Shown here in pieces: positions 1-11,554 of a stretch of DNA of 64,000 nt (the first letter of the stretch is position 1; the number at the start of each line of letters is the position of its first letter). The notes under the pieces are model-generated. The model searched no databases. It was not told the DNA's origin and was given only the letters and a program-made list of their open reading frames with translations. The position numbers were made by a program, and so were the translations under genes. Source of the stretch: Solea solea. Lineage: Eukaryota; Chordata; Actinopteri; Pleuronectiformes; Soleidae. The DNA is taken from contig NC_081147.1 of NCBI RefSeq assembly GCF_958295425.1, positions 825,690-889,689 of the forward strand, given 5' to 3'.

Positions 1-365
1 CCCTAATTGCAATCAGCAGCCTCGGCTCGTCCTATTATCATCGTGACAGTTTACAGAAGTTTCTTTAAGTGGGTTAGGCGTCTTGAGCTTTAGCGCCGCT
101 GCTCCTCACAGAGTTCTTCTTCCTGTTCTTTAATTGCTTGCACCTCAGCAGGTCGAAGAGGAGACAAGCTCACTCACGTCCCCCCCCCGTCCCCTCCGCC
201 CCCGCCGCCGCTGTCCCACCGAGGACTAATCTGACGGCGGTTAATAAAGCTTAAAAGCAAATGTGACAAAAATGGAACTCCTGTCACAGGAGAGAACACG
301 ACAAGATCTGTGTCATTTAAATCTAACAAACTTAAAGTTACACGTGTACTTTACTTTAAACCATA
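1..365. other. Non-coding stretch, nothing assigned
   Basis: No convincing open frame, RNA gene or repeat is visible. A short C-rich tract lies near 181-207. The stretch ends where a family A element fragment begins. Confidence 0.6.
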
Positions 366-600
366 GAACTATTTTCTCTATGGGGTTTGGTGTGGGAGAG
401 TGAGCGGTTTACAAACTTTACAGTGAGATAAAGACGTGAACGTGTTCTGAAGACGTCGTAGACGTAGATTTTATTCTGTGAGTCTTTTATTCAGTGGCTA
501 AAATCCGTCGGTTGCTTGTGAAAAGCTTGATGAAGTGAGTCAGAGCCTCAGAAACACAGTCACAGTGAGAAAAACCCTGAAATATCACTTTAAAGTAAGA
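366..600 (+). repeat. Family A element, right-end fragment
   Basis: This is the right inverted repeat only. It begins at the 'tttctctatggggtttggtg' block, continues through 'gagataaagacgtgaacgtg' and 'gacgtcgtagacgtagattt', and ends near 'aaccctgaaatatcacttta'. The core and left arm are missing. The family is described at 43184-43705. Confidence 0.8.
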
Positions 601-1395
601 GAAAACAGAAAAGCAGCTCATAGTGATTCAGTGAGCGGGGACGAGCTTCTTCTGGTTCAGGCGCTGAAGCGACCGCACACTTGTGAGGACGTTAACAAAT
701 GTTATCATGGATTTATGAGCGCGATAAATCGTCCTCAGCAACATGAACCTCCGTGTTGTTGCTTTATTAAGTGACATTAAAAAAAAAACAAAGGTTATTC
801 GTCGGCTGTAAAACGTCCCGCTCCGTGCGTTTCATGGCCGCCGCTTTAAAAAGCGCCTTTTATTTACGATCCAGGTTGTGTAAAGAAAATGAAAGTGTGG
901 AAACGTGCCAAAGTTTCTCGTCTTTGGTCTGTCTCCTCTCCGCCGGTGTTAAATTAAAATGACGGCCCGGCGCTGCCGTACCTGGCCTTCACCGCTTCCT
1001 CTCAGTGTGCGACGAACATAAAAACACGCACACGCTTCCCTTTTTATCTCCTGACACTTCAAAGGGAATCCATGCAAAATTTAGCGCGGCTGCTTTAGCG
1101 CCGGTGCGGCTCGCAGCTCCGTCCTCTGCATCAGACGGAGGCGTCTCGCGGGGGAGACGTGGGCGCAGTGACAGGCGGCGCCGCGGCTTCAGAACCACAG
1201 CGGCTCCGTCACTAAAACACCAATCACACGTTCACTTTCTCATTTTATTAACAGGAAATATCAATGAATGAGTTTTTCTTTTTGTTTATTGAATTAGGAG
1301 CGCACTATTTTATTTATGTAAGATTGTCCTCATGATCTTAGGGGTTGTCACAAAATAGCTTTGAACGACAACACAAGAAAAAACAAATTTTTAGC
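601..1395. other. Non-coding stretch, partly GC-rich
   Basis: The 960-1200 part is CpG-rich and open on both strands, with overlapping short frames of no recognisable composition. This pattern is expected of GC-rich non-coding DNA. No splice-bounded exon or family motif was found. Confidence 0.5.
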
Positions 1396-1965
1396 CACTT
1401 GAAAAAAGATTAAACTGTCAGTTTAAGTCTCAAGAACACGTTCACGTCTTTATCTCACTGAGACAGACTTTTCCAACAGGAAACTGAAGCTTGTAAACCA
1501 CTCACTCTCCCACACCAATGCCCATAGAGAAAATCAGTGATTTAAGCTTGCGGGGACACAGGAGCTGCTGGTCTTCTGCTGCCTCGTGTGGTCACTTTGT
1601 GTCACTGAGGTCAATCTGAATGAAGGTTTTTAAAAGCCGAATTGACAAAATCAGACATTAGAACTTAGTGATGGAGGCAGCAGTGGATCAACAGCTCCTG
1701 TGTGTGTGTGTGTGTGTGATGTTAAAATCACTGGTTTTCTCTATGGGGTTTGGTGTGGGAGAGTTTACGGATGATGCACTTCAGAAAAGTCTGTCTCACA
1801 GCGAGATAAAGACGTGAACATGAGGTGAGTCTTTTATTAAGAGGCTGAAATCAGTGTTTTCTTCCTTGTCTCAGCAGCAGGGGGCGCTCACAGCACAATC
1901 ACACACAGAAAATGTCGCAAAATCACACTTTCATCCAAAAAAAACCCTGAACTCTCCCTTTAACT
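1396..1965 (+). repeat. Family A element, near-complete
   Basis: The left arm holds 'gtttaagtctcaagaacacg' and 'cactctcccacaccaatgcc'. The core runs from 'ggagctgctggtcttctgct' to 'gtggatcaacagctcctgtg'. A (GT) run near 1700-1718 follows the core, then the right arm starting at 'tttctctatggggtttggtg'. The right flank carries 'cagcagggggcgct' (1875-1888), one mismatch from a CTCF-type core, and ends in 'ctgaactctccctttaa'. Confidence 0.85.
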
Positions 1966-2540
1966 GCAGGTAAAAGCACGTCTGTCAGAGTGAAGCAGCA
2001 GCTTTGGTCTTTTTTCTCTGTCTCAACACATTTTCTCCTCAGGAAATAAAAAGAACTCTTCACTTCTCTACGACGTTTTCTGAGCTCGTGATGACCCGAC
2101 ATGCTGTCTCTCTCTCTCTCTCTGTCTCTCTGTGTGTCTGTCTTCAGAGGAACGACAGACACACACCAGCTGTCAGTGCCTACATGAAAAGAACACACAA
2201 AGACTCAAAGACATTCAAGTCGTGAACAGAGACGGAGAAAAGAGCTGTGGATTATTTCACTTTAACTCACACACACACAGACACACACACACGATTTACA
2301 GGAACAGCGGCATCCTGTTGGCTGACACCTGCTGTCAATCTCACCAAAACCCCGCCCCTTTCCATTACGTGCTGTTATTATTATGGTCTGTTTGACTCAA
2401 AGAGGTTAGAATGATTTACAAAATGGACGCCATCAACTGACGTTATACATGAGGTAATTAAAGTACAGGCCCCCTGGTGGACATTCATGGGAACGCAGGT
2501 GTCAGACACTTCATCTGAACGCCTCCGACGCTAAAAAGAT
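1966..2540. other. Non-coding stretch with simple repeats
   Basis: Contains a CT run near 2107-2126 and a CA run near 2268-2292. Short open frames here have no recognisable composition. No gene is called. Confidence 0.55.
2469..2480 (-). promoter_or_regulatory. CTCF-like core motif
   Basis: The minus strand reads CCACCAGGGGGC, an exact match to the published CTCF core consensus CCASYAGRKGGC. Occupancy is unknown. One of seven exact matches in the window. Confidence 0.4.
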
Positions 2541-3170
2541 GCTAGTCAGAAGGTTAATGCTAGTTTTTCTAAACTTACTGACTCCAGCTTTAAAGCGCAA
2601 TTACACCCTAATGTAAGACTTTTAAACAGGAAATGGGCGGAGCCTCCTATCTGTATTTGTTTATGGTGACAGAGGGAACAGATGAGCTAATGTGGCTAAC
2701 GCTAGAGAGAAAAAAAACTATGTTGATGACAATGAAAACAGGTTATTGACTCAACAAATGTACTGTTTTGGGGGCGGAGCTTTGACTTGAGGGCCAATGA
2801 GAGGGGGCGGGATGTATGTGTTATTAAAAAAAGTGTAGCTGGCTAATGCTAGCTTTTCCAAACTTACTGACCCCAGCTTTAAAGTGCAAAATGTAAGATT
2901 TGTAAACAGAAAAGTGCGGAGCCTGCTATCTGTGCACACACTCTGAAGGTGAGCTAATGTTGCTAATGCTACAGAAAAAAAACTACGTTGCTGATGTTGG
3001 AAAAAAAAACATGTGACTGAATCTATAATGTAGTGTTTTGGGGGTGGAGCTTTGGCTTGACAGCCAATGAGAGGGGACGGGACAAAAGTGTTGTTTCATC
3101 AAAGTCTAAGCTGCTAATGCTAGCTGTTCCAAACTTACTGACTGGTGCTTTAATGTGTTATCCTGTGAAA
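2541..3170 (+). repeat. Tandem repeat of a ~280-bp unit, 2.2 copies
   Basis: Each unit contains 'aacttactgactccagcttt' or a close variant, then 'taaacaggaaatgggcggag', 'gagctaatgtggctaa' and 'ttttgggggcggagctttga', followed by a 'ccaatgagagggggcggga' block. Copies start near 2545, 2840 and 3110, and the last is truncated. The copies are diverged and hold no reading frame, so this is an old duplication of a dispersed non-coding repeat. Confidence 0.75.
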
Positions 3171-3595
3171 AATCACAGTAACATTGAAATGTTTGTCTTC
3201 TTCAGGTGACGTCACATGACTCATGAGTGAACAGTGTCGGTCAGCGCTGAAGGCAGCGGCCGCCACAGCTGCTGCTGTTGCCGAGTAACGGTGAGAAACA
3301 CTTTCCAGGAGCAAGACTTCATTTCAAATATCTTTAACCTTCGGGGCCCTCGGCGCCCTGACTGCTCCAAATATGCGAAGCCTTTGGGAGTCGCGAGTGA
3401 TTTCTTCAAAAATGATATTAAAGAGAAGTCGGAGCTTTTTTCCCGACAGACGCACGACCTCAAGCAGCCGCTGTGCAGGCGGAGTCACGACTGACGACGT
3501 GTCACGGGAAATCTTCATCACTTCATCACTTCATCTCTGTCACTGAACACAGTCTCTACACAACAACACAATCAGTGTTCAACAATCCCAGGGAT
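3171..3595. other. Unique non-coding stretch, possibly conserved
   Basis: Low-repeat sequence with moderate GC at 3230-3500, open on both strands but with no recognisable protein. It ends against a minisatellite. Whether it is conserved cannot be judged from one sequence. Confidence 0.4.
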
Positions 3596-4235
3596 ACAAC
3601 ACAGCAACAACACGCTTTACAGCAGCAACAACACGCTTTACAGCAGCAATAACACGCTTTACAGCAGTAACAACACACTTTACAGCAGCAACAACATGCT
3701 TTACTGCAGCAACAACACGCTTTACAGCAACAACAACACACTTTACAGCAACAACAACACACTTTACAGCAACTACATCACACTTTACAGCAGCAACAAC
3801 ACACTTTACAGCAGCAACAACACACTTTACAGCAGCAACAACACACTTTACAGCAACTACATCACACTTTACAGCAGCAACAACACGCTTTACTGCAGCA
3901 ACAACACACTTTACAGCAGCAACAACACGCTTTACTGCAGCAACAACACGCTTTACTGCAGCAACAACACACTTTACAGCAGCAACAACACACTTTAAAG
4001 CAGCAACAACACACTTCACAGCAGCAACAACACGCTTTACTGCAGCAAAACACGTCACAGCAACTACATCACACTTTACAGCAACACACTTTACAGCAGC
4101 AACAACACGCTTTACAACAGCAACAACACGCTTTACAGCAACAACACAATTTACAGCAACTACATCACACTTTACAGCAGCAACACACTTTACAGCGACT
4201 ACGTCACGCTTTACAGCAGCAACAACACACTTGCG
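3596..4235. repeat. 21-bp minisatellite, about 30 units
   Basis: The unit is 'acgctttacagcagcaacaa' plus one c, with scattered point changes and a few shortened units after 4040. Because 21 is a multiple of 3, both strands stay open: plus reads LYSSNNT heptads and minus reads KCVVAAV heptads. Such frames arise mechanically from the period and are not genes. Confidence 0.93.
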
Positions 4236-5120
4236 TGTTTCTACATTTTGACATTTTCAAGAAAGAAAAACTTGTAAAACAACACAACAATACAACACAA
4301 AAACTTGCTCCGCTGACAGATTTATGGAGGAAACAAAACAGGAAGTCAGATTCCGAGGTTACTTCTTAAATACGTGGCATTATTTGACGCAGGAGTTGAC
4401 GTATGATTGCTGGATTCTTTTCTTCTTGTTTTCCTCCAAAGAGACGCTGAGTGGAAGCTGAAGAGCAGAATCTAAACGAGAGCGAGAGAAGACAAACTTT
4501 AAGATGGGAGATGATGACGATGATGCAACGCCGAGGCAACGCGGCTGATCCCCGCGGCCAACGATCCAGCAACTGGAATGCAAACACTCGTGAGTTCAGG
4601 TGGGGAGGAGAGGGGGAGGTGGGGGAGGTGGGGGAGGGAGGGAGGTGTCACTCCGCTCAGAGGCCTCCACATTGTTGTCACTTCCTCTTTCGGCAGAAGT
4701 GTTTCAGAAGTAAAGGCGCGGAGATCAAGGAGCGAGACTTAAGATGCAGAAGTGATGGTGAGAGAAAGTCTTTTATGGTGAAAATCAAAGACATATGCAA
4801 AGATATGTACATGTTAACCAGGAACCAGTCAGACGGCTCTTATTCACTTTCATTTAGTGAGAAGAATTCCATGTTTAATCAGGTTTCAGCTCTTTTTTAG
4901 ACTGAAAGTTTGACTCGTAAACTGATGTTTTTCCTCATCATTCACAGCATACCTCACTTTAAAGCTCCAGCGCGCCCCCTGTGGTCATCTGAGGAAATAC
5001 CAGTCTGTCTTTTAATGAAGTGTTACAAGTGTCCAAACTGAATTCAGGAAACTACATTACAGTTACACGTTGATATGTATCACTTTTTTTTGATATGTAA
5101 CACTGTGTCCCTGTGAGCTT
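4236..5120. other. Non-coding stretch
   Basis: Holds a G-rich run (about 4600-4650, gggagg type). A 'gcgccccctgtgg' box at 4972-4984 resembles the CTCF-like motif of neighbouring repeats. A 149-codon plus frame at 4451-4900 has a biased run of G and E from the G-rich tract and no family features, so it is not called. Confidence 0.5.
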
Positions 5121-5235
5121 AAATCATTGATTTTCTCTATAGGCTTTGGTGTGGGAGAGTGAGTGGTTTACAAACGTCAGTTTTTTGTCTAAAATCTGCC
5201 TGGTTCTCACCACAGGGGGCGCTCACAGTGCAGCA
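5121..5235 (+). repeat. Family A element, short right-arm fragment
   Basis: Contains 'gattttctctataggctttg', 'gtgagtggtttacaaacgtc' and the terminal 'ccacagggggcgct' box at 5210-5223. The stretch normally lying between these blocks is deleted. Confidence 0.75.
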
Positions 5236-5654
5236 AGTACATATTGACGTTGACATGACTTGTATTTGTGATGTTGAAGTCAATGTAAGTGTTGTTGTGA
5301 GCGTCTTCCCTCGTGTGGAATCACAGCGTGACTGAAGGTCTTCTCCAGGGTCAGCGCACAGAGCCGGACGACCGTGGACACAAACTGGGTCAGTTTGAGC
5401 CAAAGCACGAACAAAAGTGACCACACCATCAGTGGATCAATACATCAAGCTTAGTTCCTGAGAGATGGGAAAGCAATTTCATCACAGATCCAGAATGAAA
5501 TGAAGAAAAGCTTCAGCTTCTAAACAACTTCTGAGGAGGAGAAACGAGGCCACACGTGAGCGGAGACGCAGCAGAGGACTCAGTGGAGGAGTGGAAAACA
5601 ATCACAGAGTGTGTGTGTGTGAACAATTTACTGTTTAAAACCTGTGTTTAGTGT
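5236..5654. other. Non-coding stretch
   Basis: No gene, RNA or clear repeat seen. It leads directly into the long minisatellite that follows. Confidence 0.5.
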
Positions 5655-6665
5655 TCAGAGGCACATTTGTAATGTTTTGGGGAATGTTTTTCTTTTTAAG
5701 CCTTTTGAGGTGCATTTTTCTGCATTTTAGGGTACAATTTAGTATCTTGAGGCACATTTAAGCATTTTGAAGCAGGTGTGTAGCATTTTTGAGGAATCGA
5801 ATACATTTTGAAGATTTTTTAGAGGTGCTTTTTTTCATTGTTTGCATTTGGAGTCATGTTTATTGCATTTTGAGGCCCGTTTTTAGCATTTTAAGGCACA
5901 TATTTAGCATAAGGGGCATGTTTTTAGAACTTTGAAGCATGTTTATAGCATTTTAAAGCATGTTTTTAGCATTTTGAAGCATGTTTTTAGCATTTTGAGG
6001 CACACAATTAGCATTTTGAGGCACACAATTAGCATTTGGAGGCACGTTTTTAGTATTTTGTAGCATGTTTTTAGCATTTTGAGCACATATTTAGCATTTT
6101 GAGGCACATTTTAGCATTTTAAGGCACATATTTAGCATTTGGAGGGGCATGTTTTTAGCATTTTGAAGCACATTTTAGCATTTTAAGGCACACATTTAGC
6201 ATTTGGAGGCATGTTTTTAGTATTTTAAGGCCTGTTTTTAGCATTTTGTGGCACATATTTAGCATAAAGAGGCATGTTTATAGCATTTTGAAGCATGTTT
6301 TTAGCATTTTGAGCACATATTTAGCATTTTGAGGCACATTTTAGCATTTTAAGGCACATATTTAGCATTTGGAGGGGCATGTTTTTAGCATTTTGAAGCA
6401 CATTTTAGCATTTTAAGGCACATATTTAGCATTTGGAGGCATGTTTTTAGCATTTTGAAGCATGTTTATAGCATTTGGAGGCATGTTTTTAGCATTTTGA
6501 GGCATGTTTTTAGCATTTTGAGGCATGTTTTTAGCATTTTGAAGCATGTTTTTAGCATTTTGAGGCACATATTTAGCACTTGGAGGCATGTTTTTAGCAT
6601 TTTGAGGCCTGTTTTTAGCATTTTGAGGCACATATTTAGCATTTTGAGGCACAATTTAGAATCTT
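5655..6665. repeat. ~20-bp minisatellite with higher-order duplication
   Basis: The unit is of the type 'tttagcattttgaggcaca', alternating with 'gtttttagcattttgaagcat'; about 50 diverged units. A block of about 160 bp at 6071-6230 is repeated almost without change at 6301-6460, an exact offset of 230 bp. The array therefore also grew by duplication of multi-unit blocks. Reading frames over the array (MLKTCLKMLKT-type or FSILRHV-type) are by-products. Confidence 0.9.
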
Positions 6666-7700
6666 GAAGCATTCTGAAGCTTGTGATTAATGGTTAAGAC
6701 GTGTCATTAGTATTTAGAGGTACTTTTCTGTATTTTTTTATTGTGTTTTGTGTTTTGAGGAGCGAGCTTAGCTAAAACTTCAGTCTCACGGAGGTCAGAG
6801 GTCACTAGCTCTTACACACTGGACTCTTTTCGAGACCTTTATTTCCTCTCACCTCTGTCACGACTATCTCTATCAGCTCTTTTTATTCATTTTTCTTCTT
6901 CTTCTTCTTCTTCGTATATAAACTCAGAGAAAACCGCTGGTCTGTGTCGTGTCTTGGGTTTCTTCTGCGTGCCTGCGTGACTCCCGCTGCTCCTCCACGG
7001 ACCCTCACCAAACACCGTGCATCCATTTAGACGTCTGCGCCGCGGCTCGCTTTAATATTAACGAGGCCGGGGGAGAAACATGTAAAAACAAAAGCTGCAT
7101 TATTCCAGAGGAAATTCACAACATTAAATATTTAGTGTTATTTTATTTGACAGAAATGCTGAAGGAAGAGGAACACGCAGCACACACACACACACACACA
7201 CACACATGCTGCTTTCTGCCTCCCATGATTCCACTGGGTTTCCTGCCAGGCAATTCTTTCATGGCGGAACACATGGTCTGTGTGTGATAAAGGACTGTGG
7301 AGAGCAGACGGAGGAAGAGAAGGCTTTTAAAGTTGTATTTGACGTCCCCGTGCTCCACAGACATTTCTCAGTCTGTCTCCGTCTCTGTCGTCTCTCTCTG
7401 GACGGTTAACGGCCGCAGTGACCCTGCGGGAGTTTCTGCTCCTCCTCCTCCTCCTCCTCGCTATCTGCCGCCGCCGCCGCTCTGAAGGCCGGCCAACGCC
7501 GTGGCCTCAGCGACGCAGTGAGGTGGTGACAGAAGACGGCGAGGAGATGACTCAGCAGTTAAAACAGGAGTTCTTCCTTTGTTACGATTATTTCTTAAAA
7601 GGAAAAAAAGTCAAGAAACTTTATTCAAACAGGAAGAAGTGAATAAAACTTAAAGAAAACCAAACTAAAATGAAATGAGCCTGGACTCTCTCTGCTGCAC
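6666..7700. other. Non-coding stretch, GC-rich in part
   Basis: Contains a TTC run (about 6893-6912) and a CTC/CCG-rich segment (about 7436-7482). It also holds a CA microsatellite listed separately. Overlapping short frames on both strands show no family signature. Confidence 0.5.
7181..7206. repeat. (CA)n microsatellite
   Basis: Thirteen uninterrupted CA units. Confidence 0.95.
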
Positions 7701-8110
7701 AGTTAAAGGGCACTTCCGGTTTGGGTTGGTTCAAAATGGCCGACAGCATGTTGGGTCAATGCGGCGATCGTAGACGTGTTCTATGTCGGTCTCTAATGTC
7801 ACGTATAAAGTTTCGAGCCGATCGGTCAATGTACGGCAAACTTAGAGGTCACTGCCTGTTTCGCAATGAAATTTGTCAAAATCCCGACAGTTGCCGTGGC
7901 CACGCCCCTTTAAATCTGCGGTAACTTTTCATCTTTGAAGTGTTTTGTACAAAGTGACTAATTTTTTACGTTGCTACGATTATTTTCGTGCTCAGTTCAG
8001 TGGTCGTACATTTACGACACACGCTATTGTGACATGTTTCCACCACGTTTGGTGAAATTCGGTGCAACTTAGTTCCGATTAATCTCAAGATTTTAGACAT
8101 TTAGAGAAAA
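7701..8110 (-). repeat. Family B dispersed repeat, inverted copy
   Basis: Read on the minus strand it matches the 48.5-kb copy: 'agatgaaaagtta', a 'ggggcgtggcca' box, then 'cgaaacaggcagtg' and 'accgatcggctcgaaac'. A 'ccaccacgtttggtg' segment near 8040 corresponds to the start of the other copies. No coding capacity is visible. The class is undetermined. Confidence 0.75.
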
Positions 8111-8662
8111 TAATGTACATTTCAATGTTTTTTTTTACTGTTTTATTGAAAAATGTGGTTTAAATATTCAATAAATTGACGTATAATGAGTAGAAATAAG
8201 TGATTGTGTAGATTATTGTTCAGTCTGCAGTTGTGTCACAGTTGTATAGAAAGTACCTAATAAAGTGGCCGCTGAGGTGTTAGTGTGTGAAGCTCATTAA
8301 AGCTCAGATTCACATCAGCTGTGAGAAATCATCGCACCTGTGTTTCAATCACTGCTCGTCAGCTCAGCTTTAAAAACCCACTGATGATGTCACTTCCTGT
8401 CACTGAACCACTGAACCACACAGCAGCTTATTGAGCTGACGTCCAGGCTTTTAAAAAACACTTTTACATTTGTCTCCAGAAGACTCATTAAGACAAATTA
8501 ATGCTAAATGTCCTAAAACTGTAGATAAAGTGTTTAAAATTTCAGAATTGTATCTTAAACACTTAAAAACTGTTTGATTCTCTGTGAATTCTCGCTAAAA
8601 TCTCACGTTTAAATCTCATCTTAAAATGTTTTTCCACTTTCCAAATCAATCCTTGCATTACT

Positions 8663-8674
8663 GCCCCCTGCTGG
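8663..8674 (-). promoter_or_regulatory. CTCF-like core motif
   Basis: Minus strand CCAGCAGGGGGC, an exact consensus match. It lies 112 bp from a second match in the same orientation. Confidence 0.4.
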
Positions 8675-8774
8675 ACATAGAAACCACTACACTTCAAAGA
8701 CAACAATCTTCTTTAAATCAGAATCTGTAGAAATCGTCTCCACAATCTGTGAATTCACTTTTCTCTGATATTCT

Positions 8775-8786
8775 GCCCCCTGGTGG
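8775..8786 (-). promoter_or_regulatory. CTCF-like core motif
   Basis: Minus strand CCACCAGGGGGC, an exact consensus match, paired with the site at 8663. Confidence 0.4.
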
Positions 8787-9170
8787 TTTGTGTTGGTCAG
8801 TGTGAAACATCACTGCTTACATAATATTATATGTAATAACTCTGTGTGACATCATCATTGTGGGTGGAGTCATCACTGCTCCAGCTTTAAAGGGGAAACG
8901 ACCTAAGATCACACTGTCGCGATCCACTCGATCGTTCCTGAAACTTTTATTTCAAATATTATTCCCGTAAAAATAAAATCCCGTCATTTCTCCTTTAATC
9001 GAACGTTTTACTCTGAAGTTTGTGCCACGTTTAAAGAAAATGACGTGGTGTCAGTGTCAGTGACCTGGATGTAAAACACGGAGCTCAGCACCTTTAAGAC
9101 GACGCCATTAAAACCTCATTAACTCGCCGTCGCCCCCTCCTGCCGGCCTCTGCTCGCTGCACGCCGCCCG

Positions 9171-9198
9171 CTCTCTCTCTCTCTCTCTCTCTCTCTCG
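9171..9198. repeat. (CT)n microsatellite
   Basis: Fourteen CT units. A GA array follows 150 bp downstream, so the two could pair as complementary tracts. Confidence 0.95.
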
Positions 9199-9345
9199 CC
9201 CTTAAAGCCTCCCACTCCAATTAAATCCGAGGTCCTGGCGGCGAGTGCGCTCCCCCCTGTAGGTTAATTATGTCATTACGCGCTTGTTGATGAGATTGTT
9301 TGATGAAATATGAGCGTAATAAAAATACACGGCTGAAGGCGATAT

Positions 9346-9381
<36 letters not shown>

Positions 9382-9382
9382 G
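9346..9382. repeat. (GA)n microsatellite
   Basis: GA units with one GG interruption, complementary to the CT array at 9171. The 147 bp between them ('ttaattatgtcattacgcgc' and following) is unique. Confidence 0.95.
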
Positions 9383-9850
9383 TTATTTCTATGCAAATGA
9401 AAGGGGTAGGAATTAAAGACAGGGAAGTGGAGACGGGGACGAGTCCCGCCGGTTGCCATGGGGACGGAAATCTCACATCATCAGAGTCAAGTGGGCCATG
9501 AAGATGACAGAGACGATGGACGGGGGGAGGAGCTACAGAGTGTCAAACAGCTGTTTCTCGTGTGTGTGTTTCATCATAAAATGACAACATGAGAGTTAGA
9601 TCAGCTGTGATGATGATGATGATGGGATTATAATTCCAGATCCTGACATCAGATATCGGACGGATAAAAAGGTTTGACGAAGCACAGACTTTAAAAATGT
9701 CAATCAAACTCAGAGAGTGTCTCTGACTGAGTCGCTAGCTGACGTTAGCTAAAGTTAGCGGTGCGTTCCCGTTGTTGCCGGGCGGAGTTTCAGAAGTGAA
9801 TTCTACTGCTTGAACAAACGCGGAGGTTCAGTGATTTTTAACGGGGTCGT
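9383..9850. other. Non-coding stretch
   Basis: Unique sequence with a short GAT run near 9608-9625. No gene seen. Confidence 0.5.
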
Positions 9851-10530
9851 AAGGAAAGTTTAAATGAAGCCTCTACATGGACGTCAAAGATGAGCAACCT
9901 TCAGAGGATTTGGAGGATTCCCCCCATTAATTTCAATGGGACACAAAAAAGCTTCAAGAAAGTCCTGAGACTGGATTAAAGTTTAAATAAAGTCTCCAGA
10001 TGAAGGTGTTCCAAAGTTGTGGTGTTTCAGATATGAGCAACCTTCAGAGGATTTTAGGGTTTCCCCCATTCATTTCAATAGAACACAAAAATGCTGAAGA
10101 AAGCCGAGTATTTTGAAATCTTGTGATTAAATTAAGGTTGAAATGAAGTCTCTAGATTAACGTCGGCAAAAGTAGGAGCATTTTTTTATATATAAGATAT
10201 GCACATTTTCCAGGATCTGAAGATTTACCCCATTCATTTCATTGGGACACCAAAAAAAGCTGTGAAAAAAGCTGACTGGACTAAAGTTTCAATAAAGTCA
10301 TGAAGACTGAAGAAGGTAGCTTTTCAAAGATGAGCAACCTTCAGAGGATTTGGAGAATTGTCCCTATACATTTCAATGGGACACAAACAGCTCGAACAAA
10401 GCTGAGTGTTTTAAAATCTTGTGAAATAAAGTCTCCAGATGAATGTACGCCAAAGTCATGGCGTTTCAGACGTGAGCAACCTTCAGAGGATTTTCCCGCA
10501 TTCATTTCAATGGAACACAATCAGCAGAAT
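9851..10530 (+). repeat. Degenerate tandem repeat, ~140-bp unit, 4-5 copies
   Basis: Each unit carries 'gatgagcaaccttcagagga', a 'ccccattcatttcaatggga' type block, 'acacaaa...gct', then 'aataaagtctccagatgaa'. Units start near 9888, 10030, 10195, 10328 and 10470. A 111-codon plus frame inside it is not supported, because the units differ in length and frame. Confidence 0.75.
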
Positions 10531-11085
10531 ATGGTTTCACAATTCACACAATTTGACAGATTTCTGACGTTTGTTTCTATTAAAACGTCACAGAACAGTT
10601 TTATATCTATGTTTTTAATGATTACGCGTTTGTAAAGTCAAATTCTGCTGCGTAAAAAAGTCTCATCATCATCCTCATCATCCTCATCCTCAGTGATGAA
10701 AGCCGCCGTTAGCACCCTGAAACATTAGCGGCGCTGAGAGCAGATACGCGGTCGTTCATTTATTATGCATCTGTTGCTTCAGCGTCAAACATCCGGCTCT
10801 CAAAGCTGCGGCAGGTTAGAGCCCGAGTGTTTCTCGCCGCTATTAAAGAGAATTAAATCCAGCTAAGAGGCTTCTCCTCTCAGAGAGAACATAAATTCTC
10901 CATTATCTCTGCTTCTCTGCGGCCTCTCGTCATCGCTCGCTCTCAGAGAAATAAGATCAGGGCGACGCGTTGTTTTTCTTCTCTTTAATGTTTTCTTTGT
11001 GACACACGACTTAAAGACATTAAAGCTCGCCGCGCCCGCTGAGCTCTGTGATGCCGCAGCTGCAGGAAGTGATGCGCTGATGGAT
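10531..11085. other. Non-coding stretch
   Basis: Has an ATC-rich run near 10665-10695, then unique sequence grading into the candidate conserved block downstream. No gene seen. Confidence 0.45.
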
Positions 11086-11400
11086 TTCAAGCCTCTTTCC
11101 CCCCTCTTCATTTTCTTTATGGCTTCATCTCGTCTCTGTGAGAGCGGCCGAGCGCCGTGAAGTGGTTTGAAATTTGGAGTTTAGACGGCGGCACTCCGAC
11201 GACGCCCATATGTGCCATAAATAATGTATGGAGTGTCTCCGTAATGCAGTGTGTTGTATTACTGTACCCACAGGTGTGATAATCACAGTATGAGGTCAAC
11301 GATGAAGAATTTCCGTTTTCCATTTGAGTTAGCCGAGCAAATTCATTTGTATGAAACACATTTCAGCAGAGAGAGTTTCATATGAACGAGAGAATGTGTC
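11086..11400. promoter_or_regulatory. Candidate conserved non-coding element
   Basis: Unique, repeat-free and of balanced composition, with runs such as 'gccataaataatgtatggag' and 'gcaaattcatttgtatgaaa'. Many vertebrate enhancers look like this. Frames on the minus strand are short and unlike proteins. This is a judgement from sequence texture only. Confidence 0.25.
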
Positions 11401-11554
11401 AGACTGGAAAAGTCACGTGAAACAAAGAGGTTTTTACACCTTTCGACAGAGTTTTTCCATCATTTTATTGCAATGAATGGTTTAAAAGTGTCACAAAGAA
11501 CCAGATATATAAACTGATGTTAGTTTAGTCTGACTTACCTCATCAAATATACAA

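Larger units (their letters stand above)
8111..9170. other. Non-coding stretch with two CTCF-like motifs
   Basis: Includes 'cctaataaagtggccgctga' at about 8256-8275. A near copy of this string recurs at 49495-49513 and probably marks the end of a dispersed repeat. Otherwise AT-rich with no gene seen. Confidence 0.5.

Noticed and set aside
3579..4058. 159-codon minus frame of KCVVAAV heptads, and related Cys-rich or Asn-rich frames
   Set aside because: Generated wholly by the 21-bp minisatellite, whose period is a multiple of 3. No unique sequence is included apart from a few terminal codons.
3596..6665. CRISPR-like appearance of short direct repeats
   Set aside because: Units are tandem and contiguous with no unique spacers, in a vertebrate genome. 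They are minisatellites.
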